Part shown: one piece after another, positions 55,847-64,000 of the stretch
Numbering within the stretch: the stretch's first letter is position 1
Layout: every line of letters begins with the position of its first letter
Source of the DNA: Acetobacter garciniae
GTDB lineage: Bacteria > Pseudomonadota > Alphaproteobacteria > Acetobacterales > Acetobacteraceae
Length of the DNA stretch: 64,000 nt
NCBI RefSeq assembly: GCF_017377735.1
Contig: NZ_JAFVMH010000001.1
Span: 558,001 to 622,000, forward strand
Reading direction: 5' to 3'
Translations under genes and position numbers: made by a program
Notes under the pieces: generated by a model
Database searches by the model: none
Told to the model about the DNA's origin: nothing
The model's input: only the letters and a program-made list of their open reading frames with translations

Positions 55847-56275
55847 GGTCTTGTTGCTGCCAGCCGCGTGTCTGCCAGACAAAGGCCGCCGGTCGCTTCG
55901 CGGGAAAAACACACAAACATGTGCCCCCATACCGCGAACCGGGGGTGGCGGACAATCCATACCGCGCAATAAGACGCCGTGTGGCGTATTGGCGGGCATG
56001 CGGGCCCAGCCCTTTTCGGGGTGGAATGCCAGTACCCTGTTGCGACACAGCGGGTGGCAGGGCGTTGGAACGGGCGGGTCGGGTGGCGGAAAATCCCACC
56101 CCCGGCTTGTGTCGCCGGTTCTGGATATACGCGCCAGCCTGTGTGGAATATCGGCTTTTTCGCGCTGTACCGTATTTTGGTCATGGTATGGTAGTAACCA
56201 GCGCAATACTCTGGCACCACCACGGGCGGGAAGGCGTAAAGACTGGTTTATGCGGCAAATGATAGACGACGCGCA
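55847..56275. other. Divergent intergenic region plsC / tamA
   Basis: 429 bases. Several frames stay open through it on both strands, but none has a ribosome-binding site or a recognised product. It must contain promoters for plsC and for tamA-tamB. Confidence 0.4.
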
Positions 56276-58231
56276 GTGACCGAACTGAAAAAAACTCTTC
56301 TCGATGTGGTGTCCGGCCGGGTCATGGTCGCGACGAATCGTATTCTGGCCGGGGTCGTGCTGTGGGGGGTGACCACGCAGGGCGGCTGGGCGGCCGATCC
56401 GCAGGCCTATACCGCAACCCAGATCAAGACGGGGGAGGCCGATCTGGACACGGCTGTCGGGGCCTCGTCCGATCTGCTGGCCCTTCAGGCAACCCATGCC
56501 GTGGGCCCGTTCGCGCTGGCCGGGCGCGTGCGCAGTGATTACGAGCGCGTGCGCACGGCGCTGGAAAGCTGCGGCTACTATGCGGGGGTCGTGCATATTA
56601 CCCTGCACCAGCTCGACGGCGGGAACGGCATCAGGATGGACGGCCAGTCGGAAGCCCTGGCCAACTGGATCGCCGCCGTGCCGGCGGGGCAGAAGATCGT
56701 GGCCGAAATCTCCGTTGAAAAAGGCCCGCTTTTCCACCTCGGCTCGATCCGGCTGGTGGATCAGGCAACCCACGCGCCCCCTGTCCTGAATGCGGCGCAG
56801 ACCAAGGCATTCGGCCTTGTCCCCGGGCAGCCTGCCGTGGCCCAGGCGGTGCTGGGGGCGGGTGGGCAGTTGCTCGACGCGCTCAAGGAAAGCGGGCATG
56901 CCCTGGCCCGGGTGGAAAAACCCACCGCCTATCTCAGGCCGCAGACCCGTACGCTGGATATCGTATACCCCGTGACGCCGGGCCCTGTGCTCGATATCGG
57001 CACGATCAGCCTGGACGGGTTGCGCCGTGTGCACGGCTCGTTCATCCGCCGGCGGCTGATGGTCAGCACCGGACAGTTGTACCAGCCGTCGAAAATCGAA
57101 TCCGCCCGCCAGGACCTGACGGATCTGGGCGTTTTCTCCAATGTGACGGTCAAGGATGCGTCCGATACGGCGGTGGGGGGCACCATGCCGCTGAAATTCA
57201 CCTTCCAGGAAAGCAAGCGCCGCGCCGTGGGGGCGGAGCTGGGCTATTCAACCGACCTGGGTGCGCGTGTGGGTGCGAACTGGACCCATTACAATCTTCT
57301 GGGCAATGCCGAGCGGCTGCGCCTGACTGCCCTTGTCACCGGTCTGGGCGGGTCGGCCCAGCAGGGATTGGGCTACGATGTCTATGCGGATTTTTTCAAA
57401 CCCGATTTTCTTGAGCGCAACCAGAACCTGAGCACCCGTATCGAGGGCCTGCGCCAGCTTTTCTGGTCGTACCGCCAGACCGCGTTGCTGCTGCGCGGCG
57501 GTGTCACACGCCCGATTGCAAAAAACTGGAACGGCAATTTCGGGCTGTCGGCCGAACAGGAAAAAATCGAACAGTTCGGCGTGACGCGCGATTACACGAT
57601 TATCGGCGCACCCCTGGCCGCCACATATGACAACACGGGCGTCGGCAATCCGGTGGAGCCCGCCCTGCACGGGGTGCGCGCCAGTATCAACATCATGCCT
57701 TCCGTATCCTTGGGCGACAAGGGAACGGGCACCTCGTTCTTTGCCATCATGAATGCCTCCGCCTCGACCTATTTCGACCTGCATCACCTGCGTATCAGCC
57801 GGCCCGGGCGCAGTATCCTGGCGTTTCGCGCAACGGTAGGCAGTATCCAGGGGGCCGGCACGTGGGATATTCCCCCTGACCAGCGCATGTATGCCGGTGG
57901 GAGTGCTACCGTGCGTGGCTTTCGCTGGCAGGGCGTGGGGCCGCAATACGGCAATACGCGCTATGCCATAGGCGGCACGTCGGTGGATGCCGCATCGGTG
58001 GAATATCGCCAAAGACTGTTCCGCAGTTTCGGCATGGCCCTGTTTGCCGATGCCGGGCAGGTGGGCAGTTCTTCCGTGCCATTGACCGGGACCGTGCGCG
58101 TGGGCGCAGGGGGCGGGGTGCGGTACTACACGCCCATCGGCCCGGTGCGGCTCGATGTGGCCGTGCCGCTTAACCGCGCGCCCTACGGCGATAAATGGGA
58201 TCTTTATATCGGGCTGGGGGAATCGTTCTGA
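56276..58231 (+). CDS. tamA: TamA-like Omp85 outer-membrane protein
   Basis: The 651-residue protein has a signal peptide (RILAGVVLWGVTTQGGWA, cleavage after GWA), three POTRA-like domains to about residue 280, and a C-terminal 16-strand Omp85 barrel (GGSATVRGFRWQGVGPQYG holds the VRGF lid-lock motif). With TamB it forms the translocation and assembly module for outer-membrane proteins and lipid transport. GTG 56276 is taken as start; ATG 56324 would still leave the whole signal peptide. It overlaps tamB by one base (TGATG). Confidence 0.92.
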   Translation: MTELKKTLLDVVSGRVMVATNRILAGVVLWGVTTQGGWAADPQAYTATQIKTGEADLDTAVGASSDLLALQATHAVGPFALAGRVRSDYERVRTALESCGYYAGVVHITLHQLDGGNGIRMDGQSEALANWIAAVPAGQKIVAEISVEKGPLFHLGSIRLVDQATHAPPVLNAAQTKAFGLVPGQPAVAQAVLGAGGQLLDALKESGHALARVEKPTAYLRPQTRTLDIVYPVTPGPVLDIGTISLDGLRRVHGSFIRRRLMVSTGQLYQPSKIESARQDLTDLGVFSNVTVKDASDTAVGGTMPLKFTFQESKRRAVGAELGYSTDLGARVGANWTHYNLLGNAERLRLTALVTGLGGSAQQGLGYDVYADFFKPDFLERNQNLSTRIEGLRQLFWSYRQTALLLRGGVTRPIAKNWNGNFGLSAEQEKIEQFGVTRDYTIIGAPLAATYDNTGVGNPVEPALHGVRASINIMPSVSLGDKGTGTSFFAIMNASASTYFDLHHLRISRPGRSILAFRATVGSIQGAGTWDIPPDQRMYAGGSATVRGFRWQGVGPQYGNTRYAIGGTSVDAASVEYRQRLFRSFGMALFADAGQVGSSSVPLTGTVRVGAGGGVRYYTPIGPVRLDVAVPLNRAPYGDKWDLYIGLGESF

Positions 58232-61200
58232 TGCCGCGACACGATCAGACATCCCAACCCGTGCCCGGCACCGGGCGGTGGCGCCGCGCGCTGCGTTTCG
58301 TGCTTGTCGCGGTGGCGGCCCTTGCGGTCGTGGTGGGGCTGGCGCTGGCCGGGCTGCTGGTGGGGGCCAATACCGGCCCGGGCCGGCGTTTTCTGGTGCG
58401 CCAGACCGCAGGACTGACCGGCGGCACGGTGGTGATCGAGGGGTTGTCGGGCCGTTTTCCCGACAGGTTCGCCCTGGCCCGGCTGGATATAAAGGATACG
58501 CAGGGCGTATGGCTGAGCCTGCATGACATCCGGCTGGACTGGTCCCCCCTGGCCCTGCTTGGGCGCACGGCGCGGATCAACGCTTTCACGGCGGCGGAAC
58601 TGGACATGGCGCGCCTGCCCGTATCCAGCCAGCCTGCAAAGCCGGCATCCAGCCAGGGGTCGTCGTCCTCGCTCAGGCTGGGGGTGGATATCCGCCAACT
58701 GGCGGTGCAGCGGATCAATGTGGGGGCCCCCATCGCGGGGCAGGCCGCCAGTTTTTCCGTCTCGGGCCACGGGCGGATCAGCAATATCGACCCGGTTCTG
58801 AACGGGCTGAGCCTGCCATCCCTGCCGCGCTCGGATATTGCGCTGGCCGTGCAAAGGCTGGACAAGGCGGGCCAGATCACCTTGCAGACGGCAACGGGCA
58901 AGGGCACGCTGGCCCTGCATCTGGACGCGGGTGAGGGGGCAGACGGGTTTTTGGCATCCCGCCTGAACATGCCGCAACTGGCCCCCCTGGCGTTGCGGCT
59001 GGATATCAAGGGCCCCATTGCCGCCTCTGCCCTGGACTTCAATGCCAAGGCAGGCAGTGTCACGGCCCATGCGGCAGGGGTTCTGGACCTGCCCGCCAAC
59101 AGGCTGGCCCGCCTGGATGCCGGGCTGGACGCGCCTGAACTGGCCCTGACACCCGATATCCATTGGAAATCCGTGCATCTGCTCGCCCATCTGGCCGGGC
59201 AGATGGCGGCCCCGCGCGGCACTGCCGATCTGGACGTGTCCCAGCTTGCGGCGGCCGGGGTCGATATCGGCACGCTGAACGCGCATTTCAGCGGGGAGGG
59301 CGGGAATGCTCCCGCCGCCGAACTGCTGCATCTGGTGCTGAGTGCCGATGGCCTGCGCCTGCCGGGCAAGGCACCCACGCTGCTTGCCGCAGCCCCCCTA
59401 GTGCTTGATGCGCGCCTGTCCCCCCAGGCCCAGGGGGCTCCGCTTGATATCACGCTCAGCCATCCCGTTGCGGGGCTGAGCGGCACGGTGCGGACCCAGG
59501 CCCCCCAGCAGGGCACGCTCGCGCTGAAACTGCCCGACCTGCTGCCGGTCGGGGAGGCGGTGGGCGTTGCCCTGCGTGGCCAGGGCGCCATGACGGTGCA
59601 TTTCCAGCGCCCGACCGATCCGGCAGGGGCCACGCAACTGGGGGCCGATGGCACGGTATCGCTAACCGGCGGGCAGGCCCAGGCGGTCGGCCTGATCGGA
59701 ACCGAAGGGCGCTTTGCCACCACGGCCGCGATCACGCCGCTGGCAGCCCAGGGTGCGACGGCCGCCGGCCAGCGCATCGATATCAGCAGCCTTACCGTTG
59801 ACGGGCGTGCCCTGCATCTCAAGACCCAGGGGCGTCTGAGCACCGGGCGGGACATGGATCTTTCGCTTTCCCTGGCCCTGCCGGATCTGGCGGGGGTTCT
59901 GCCGTCGCTGCGCGGGCCGCTTGATCTGGCTGTAACGGCTAAGGGGCCGATGCAGGATTTCGCGGCCAATGTGCATGCCCAGGGCAGCCCGGGGACGGCA
60001 ACCATGCCGCAGGGGGAACTGGTGCTGGATGCGTCGGCCCAGCACCTGCCCGGCGCTCCGCAGGGCACGCTGGACCTGCACGGCATGCTGGATCGCAAAC
60101 CGCTGAAGCTGGCGGCCACGTTCAGCCAGAATGCGCAGGGCGAGCGCGCATTGGCGCTGACGGAACTGTCCTGGAACAGTGTGCAGGGCCATGCCGCCCT
60201 GACCCAGCATGCGGGCGAGATCGTGCCGCTGGGCACGCTGGACCTGACCATTGCCCGCCTGGCGGATCTGCGCTCCCTGCTGGGCCAGCCGATCAGCGGG
60301 ACGGTTGCGGCTTCGGTGCGTACGGAGCAGGCCGACAGCGTGCCGGTGGTCAGCCTCAAGCTTGACGGTAACGTGGCCCTGCCTGCGGTGCGTATCGGCA
60401 GCCTGGCGCTGGCGGGCACGGTGCGCGATCCCGCAGCCCACCCCGATGCGGACCTGGCCTTGCGGCTGGGCGGGGTGGATGCCTACGGCGTCAAGGGCCA
60501 GGCGCGGCTTGGCGCCAAAGGGCCCGAGAACGCCATGGCGCTAAGCATGCAGGTGGGCCCGGCCAACTGGTCCGGCAGCCCGCTGGCGCTGGATGCGGCA
60601 GCCCTGCTGGACCTGCCCGCCAAGCAGGCGCGCGTGCAGAAACTGACCGCCACCGCGAAGGAGGAAACCCTGCGCCTGCTGGCCCCCGCCCTGCTCTCTT
60701 TCGGGGATACAATGGGTGTGGACCGCCTGCGCGCCACGCTTGGCGTGCAGGGCAGCGCGCCCGCCACGCTGGACGTAAGCGGACATATCAAACCCAGCCT
60801 GGCGGTTACGGCGGATGTGCAGAATGTCACGCCTGCTTTGGCACGCCCGTTCGTGCCCGGGCTTGCGGCACAGGGTGTTGTTACCGCGTCGGCCAGGCTT
60901 TCGGGCACGCTGGCCCACCCGGCGGGCACTGTGCAGCTTACGGGCCGTGGCCTGCGCATGAGCGGGACTTCAGCCGCCGCATCGGTTCCCGCCCTGACGC
61001 TTGACGCCACGGCCGCGCTGAACGGCACGACAGCGAAAATACAGGCCCAGGCCAATGGCGGGCCCAAGCTTGCCCTGCAGGTCAACGGCACGGCCCCCCT
61101 GGGCGGCAGCGGTGCGCTGAACATGCGGGCCGGTGGGCATCTTGACCTGAGCATCGGCAATGGCGTGCTGGGTGTGCAGGCCAGGCAGGCTGCCGGCCAG

Positions 61201-62448
61201 GCGCAGATGGACGTGCTGGTGGCAGGTACGCTGGCGGCCCCGATCGTGACCGGGACAGTCGACCTGCACGATGCCGATTTTCAGGATTTTGCCGCAGGGG
61301 TGCATCTGGCGCAGATCAATGGCCGCGTGGTGGGCGAACGCGATCGGCTGGTCATCCAGAACCTGACCGCCAAGGCGGGTGAAGGCAGCGTGGGGGTAAC
61401 CGGATATGTCGGTGTTTTCACGCCCGGCCTGCCGGTGGACCTGCATTTGCAGGCGCGCGGGGCGCGGCCCGTTTCCAGCGACCTTCTGACCGCCCTGCTC
61501 AATGCGGATGTGACCGTAACCGGCCAGGCCAGCACCCGCATGGATGTCGCGGGCACGATCGACCTGACCCAGGTCGATATCAATATCCCCAACTCGCTGC
61601 CGACCTCGGTCGCAAGGCTTGATGTCATCAGGCCGGGCGATGAAAAGAAGAAAGAGGAAGAAGCCCGGGCCGCCAGCACGCATGCCGCTGTTGTGGGCCT
61701 GAAACTGCGGGTGACATCGCCGGGCAAGTTTTTCGTGCGCGGGCATGGGCTCGACGCCGAAATGGCGGGCCGGCTGCTGGTTGGGGGCGCCGCACAGGCC
61801 CCGCAGATCAGCGGCGGGTTCGACCTCAAGCGCGGGAACTTCAACCTGGCGGGGATTTCGCTCAACTTCACCAAGGGGCGGGTGGCCTTCACCGGTTCGG
61901 GTGTGGACCACCAGCTTGACCCGACCCTGGATTTCGAAGCCGATCGCGTCGTCAATGGCCAGACGGCCATGCTCCGGGTTGGTGGTTATGCCAGTGCGCC
62001 GCGCATTACCTTCGAATCCCTGCCACCCTTGCCGCAGGACCAGGTTCTGGCGATGCTGATTTTCGGCACCGATGCCCACTCCCTGTCCTCTACCCAGATG
62101 GTCGAGATCGGCACGGCGGTGGCTACACTCACCGGCCTGACGCCGTTCGACCCCATGGGCACGTTGCGCAAGACCCTGCATCTGGACAGGCTGGCCATCA
62201 GCGGCGGGTCCGGCGTGGGGAATGGCGGCACCAGCGTGGAGGCCGGCAAATACGTGATGAAAGGCGTGTATGTCGGGGCCAAGCAGGCCACGTCCGGTTC
62301 GGGTACGCAGGCCCAGGTGCAGGTGGACCTGACCCGCCAGCTCAAGCTGAACACCACCGTGGGCACGGGCGGCACCGTAACCGGCTTTACAACCCCCGAA
62401 AACGACCCCGGCAGCAGCGTGGGCCTGCTATGGCAGTATCGTTACTGA
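58231..62448 (+). CDS. tamB: TamB-like translocation/assembly module protein
   Basis: The 1405-residue protein has one N-terminal helix (residues about 25-45, FVLVAVAALAVVVGLALAGLLV), a long repetitive beta-rich AsmA/TamB region, and the DUF490/TamB domain at the C-terminus (SGGFDLKRGNFNLAGISLNFTKGRVAF, LPPLPQDQVLAMLIFG). The extended beta-groove is thought to carry lipids or outer-membrane proteins across the periplasm. ATG 58231 shares a base with the tamA stop; the in-frame upstream extension is not used. It is convergent with xth, 26 bases away. Confidence 0.95.
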   Translation: MPRHDQTSQPVPGTGRWRRALRFVLVAVAALAVVVGLALAGLLVGANTGPGRRFLVRQTAGLTGGTVVIEGLSGRFPDRFALARLDIKDTQGVWLSLHDIRLDWSPLALLGRTARINAFTAAELDMARLPVSSQPAKPASSQGSSSSLRLGVDIRQLAVQRINVGAPIAGQAASFSVSGHGRISNIDPVLNGLSLPSLPRSDIALAVQRLDKAGQITLQTATGKGTLALHLDAGEGADGFLASRLNMPQLAPLALRLDIKGPIAASALDFNAKAGSVTAHAAGVLDLPANRLARLDAGLDAPELALTPDIHWKSVHLLAHLAGQMAAPRGTADLDVSQLAAAGVDIGTLNAHFSGEGGNAPAAELLHLVLSADGLRLPGKAPTLLAAAPLVLDARLSPQAQGAPLDITLSHPVAGLSGTVRTQAPQQGTLALKLPDLLPVGEAVGVALRGQGAMTVHFQRPTDPAGATQLGADGTVSLTGGQAQAVGLIGTEGRFATTAAITPLAAQGATAAGQRIDISSLTVDGRALHLKTQGRLSTGRDMDLSLSLALPDLAGVLPSLRGPLDLAVTAKGPMQDFAANVHAQGSPGTATMPQGELVLDASAQHLPGAPQGTLDLHGMLDRKPLKLAATFSQNAQGERALALTELSWNSVQGHAALTQHAGEIVPLGTLDLTIARLADLRSLLGQPISGTVAASVRTEQADSVPVVSLKLDGNVALPAVRIGSLALAGTVRDPAAHPDADLALRLGGVDAYGVKGQARLGAKGPENAMALSMQVGPANWSGSPLALDAAALLDLPAKQARVQKLTATAKEETLRLLAPALLSFGDTMGVDRLRATLGVQGSAPATLDVSGHIKPSLAVTADVQNVTPALARPFVPGLAAQGVVTASARLSGTLAHPAGTVQLTGRGLRMSGTSAAASVPALTLDATAALNGTTAKIQAQANGGPKLALQVNGTAPLGGSGALNMRAGGHLDLSIGNGVLGVQARQAAGQAQMDVLVAGTLAAPIVTGTVDLHDADFQDFAAGVHLAQINGRVVGERDRLVIQNLTAKAGEGSVGVTGYVGVFTPGLPVDLHLQARGARPVSSDLLTALLNADVTVTGQASTRMDVAGTIDLTQVDINIPNSLPTSVARLDVIRPGDEKKKEEEARAASTHAAVVGLKLRVTSPGKFFVRGHGLDAEMAGRLLVGGAAQAPQISGGFDLKRGNFNLAGISLNFTKGRVAFTGSGVDHQLDPTLDFEADRVVNGQTAMLRVGGYASAPRITFESLPPLPQDQVLAMLIFGTDAHSLSSTQMVEIGTAVATLTGLTPFDPMGTLRKTLHLDRLAISGGSGVGNGGTSVEAGKYVMKGVYVGAKQATSGSGTQAQVQVDLTRQLKLNTTVGTGGTVTGFTTPENDPGSSVGLLWQYRY

Positions 62449-62474
62449 TGCCCGGGCCGTCTTGAAGCAGTCGC

Positions 62475-63272
62475 TCAGGGCGGGGACAGGTCGAGCATGA
62501 CCGGCACATGATCGGAGGGAGAGGCCCAGTCGCGCGCTTCGCGGATGACCATCATGCCTGAAAGTTCGGGCACCAGGTCGGGTGTCACCCAGATATGGTC
62601 GAGCCTGCGGCCCCGGTCGGATTTCTGCCAGTCGCGGTTGCGGTAGGACCACCAAGTGTAAAGTTTTTCCTCGGGCGGGACAAAGTGGCGCATGGCGTCC
62701 ACAAAGCCGGTGTCGAGCAGCCGCCCCAGGCGCTGGGTTTCGGGCGGGGTGTGGCTGACGATCTTGAGCAGTTGCTTGTGGCTCCACACATCGTGTTCGA
62801 GCGGGGCGATGTTGAGATCGCCCACCAGCACGGTGCGGGCAGAACTGCGCGCGCTGAACCAGTCGGTTATTTCATCCACGAAGGCGAGCTTGTGCGCGAA
62901 TTTGGGGTTGATGTCGGGATCGGGTTCATCGCCCCCGGCGGGAATGTAGAAATCATGCACTTCCACGCTGCCTTGCGGGGTATGGACCATGGCCGCGACA
63001 TGGCGGCAATCTTCCTTGTCGCACCAGTCGGGCATGTCGGGCAGGGGCTCAAGCGGATGGCGTGACAGGATGGCAACGCCATTATACCCCTTCATGCCCC
63101 TGTAATGCAGGTGCTCATAGCCCAGTTCGCGCAGGGCCTCGGCCGGAAAGAGCGGGTCGGGAACCTTGGTTTCCTGCAGGCATACCACGTCGGGCAGGAG
63201 GTGCGTGGTCAATTTTTCCAGCAACGGCAGGCGCAGCCGGAGTGAGTTGATGTTCCAGGTCACAAGTCGCAT
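62475..63272 (-). CDS. xth: Exodeoxyribonuclease III (AP endonuclease)
   Basis: The 265-residue EEP-family protein has MRLVTWNINSLRLRLPLL, the metal-binding VCLQETKVPD, LVGDLNIAPLEHDVW and the catalytic SDHVPVMLDL at the C-terminus. ExoIII cleaves abasic sites and has 3'-exonuclease and phosphatase activity. ATG 63272 fits the family's MR-x-x-TWN start; an ATG four codons upstream is possible. It is convergent with tamB and divergent from the dipeptidase gene. Confidence 0.95.
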   Translation of the reverse strand: MRLVTWNINSLRLRLPLLEKLTTHLLPDVVCLQETKVPDPLFPAEALRELGYEHLHYRGMKGYNGVAILSRHPLEPLPDMPDWCDKEDCRHVAAMVHTPQGSVEVHDFYIPAGGDEPDPDINPKFAHKLAFVDEITDWFSARSSARTVLVGDLNIAPLEHDVWSHKQLLKIVSHTPPETQRLGRLLDTGFVDAMRHFVPPEEKLYTWWSYRNRDWQKSDRGRRLDHIWVTPDLVPELSGMMVIREARDWASPSDHVPVMLDLSPP

Positions 63273-63416
63273 GGCTTCGGGCATGGCGCATCGGGGTTTG
63301 CAGGGCAAGCAAAAAGCGCGGATAACACAAAGGCGGGCATTCACGATGCTTGCAGTATGGACCCAGGCTTTGGGCCGTTTCCTTGCAATTTCAGCCAGCA
63401 GGGCCATTTTTCAGGC

Positions 63417-64000
63417 ATGACATCTTCGACCCCCGCCTTTGTGGCGCAATCCCGCCTTGAACCGGCCACCCCAGCGCCGCAGGATGCGCAGGCCCTGCAT
63501 CGCAGCCTGTTCACGCTCGACAGCCATATCGATATTCCCTGGCCGGACCAGGACGATGCCTTCACCCTGACAACGGGCCGGCATGTGGACCTGCCGAAAA
63601 TGCAGCGTGGCGGCATGTCGGCTGGCTGCTTCGTGGCCTATATCGGCCAGGGGCCCACCACGGCGGAAGGACACGTCCAGGCCCAGCAGCAATGCCTTGA
63701 GATGCTGGACGCCATCAACCGCATGCAGGGAGAGCGCAACGGAGTGAAAGCCCGCGTCTGCGCCACGGTGGCCGAAATCGAAGCGGCCCACGCCGCGGGG
63801 GCGATCGCGGTTATTCCCGCCGTGGAGAACGGTTACGGCATGGGGGAGGACGTGGCCATGCTGGCGCAGTTCCGTGCCCGGGGGGCCCGTTACGTGACCC
63901 TGACCCATAACGGGCACAACGCCCTGGCGGATGCCGCCATCCACCGCCCCAGCCTGGGGGACAGCCCGCACAGACATGGCGGCCTGTCAGCCCTGGGGCG
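63417..64000 (+). CDS. Membrane-dipeptidase-like (M19) protein, 5' part only
   Basis: Open from ATG 63417 to the right edge; about 195 residues are visible. Early residues read FTLDSHIDIPWP, the H-x-D zinc motif of M19 renal-dipeptidase-like enzymes. AVENGYGMG contains the bridging glutamate, and YVTLTHNGHNALADAA and HGGLSALG match the middle of the family. It hydrolyses dipeptides in characterised members; the substrate is unknown here. There is no obvious signal peptide in the first 25 residues. The start codon is weakly supported (no clear Shine-Dalgarno); 144 bases separate it from divergent xth. Confidence 0.85.
   Translation, partial: MTSSTPAFVAQSRLEPATPAPQDAQALHRSLFTLDSHIDIPWPDQDDAFTLTTGRHVDLPKMQRGGMSAGCFVAYIGQGPTTAEGHVQAQQQCLEMLDAINRMQGERNGVKARVCATVAEIEAAHAAGAIAVIPAVENGYGMGEDVAMLAQFRARGARYVTLTHNGHNALADAAIHRPSLGDSPHRHGGLSALG

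Noticed and set aside
55717..56279. Overlapping open frames between plsC and tamA
   Set aside because: Several frames on both strands are open at once, which indicates composition bias rather than coding; none has a start site.

Overview
The window is a GC-rich bacterial chromosome segment. Gene content points to an acetic acid bacterium (Acetobacteraceae, Alphaproteobacteria). The evidence is a succinyl-CoA:acetate CoA-transferase (aarC) beside a citrate synthase and a SixA phosphatase, an NAD-type isocitrate dehydrogenase, the trcR (DUF1013) cell-cycle regulator, and the miaB-phoH-ybeY-corC order. A Komagataeibacter/Gluconacetobacter-like genus is my guess from general gene content; a species cannot be read from the sequence alone.

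Layout. 1-4.9 kb: end of a CPA1 cation/proton antiporter, an HdeD-like membrane protein, rpsD and prfC. 4.9-13.4 kb: an accessory glycan region. A tightly coupled operon encodes a HAD-UbiA fusion, a DprE1-like flavin oxidase, a DprE2-like reductase, an epimerase-like SDR and a second flavoprotein. It is followed by unusual palindromes, a GtrA-family protein and an AT-rich GT-C-type membrane glycosyltransferase. The first three genes match the mycobacterial route to polyprenyl-phosphate D-arabinofuranose, so this looks like a lipid-linked arabinose (or related pentofuranose) pathway with its own flippase/transferase module. 13.4-31.4 kb: icd, pepP, prmA, uvrD, a tandem RadC pair in which only the second copy keeps the metal site, purEK, two small YdcH-type proteins, trcR, hsp20 with a ROSE-like RNA thermometer, rpmE, mscL, a lipoprotein, secDF and a Gfo/Idh oxidoreductase.

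31.5-44 kb: nrdA and nrdB with NrdR-box-like operators, a TrmN6-like methyltransferase, ispB, murI, pyrE, a small unknown protein, then the acetate/TCA block gltA-sixA-chorismate mutase-metallophosphatase divergent from aarC. 44-64 kb: a degenerate GDPD-like membrane protein overlapping an unusually long smc, a Tat-type DsbA protein, corC-ybeY-phoH-miaB (read leftwards), plsC, tamA-tamB, xth and the start of an M19 dipeptidase that runs off the right edge.

No rRNA, tRNA, CRISPR array, prophage or intact insertion sequence was recognised. The most distinctive region is 5.4-13.4 kb. The RadC pair, the thermosensor-like hsp20 leader, the small-format NrdAB and the GDPD-like pseudo-enzyme are secondary points of interest.
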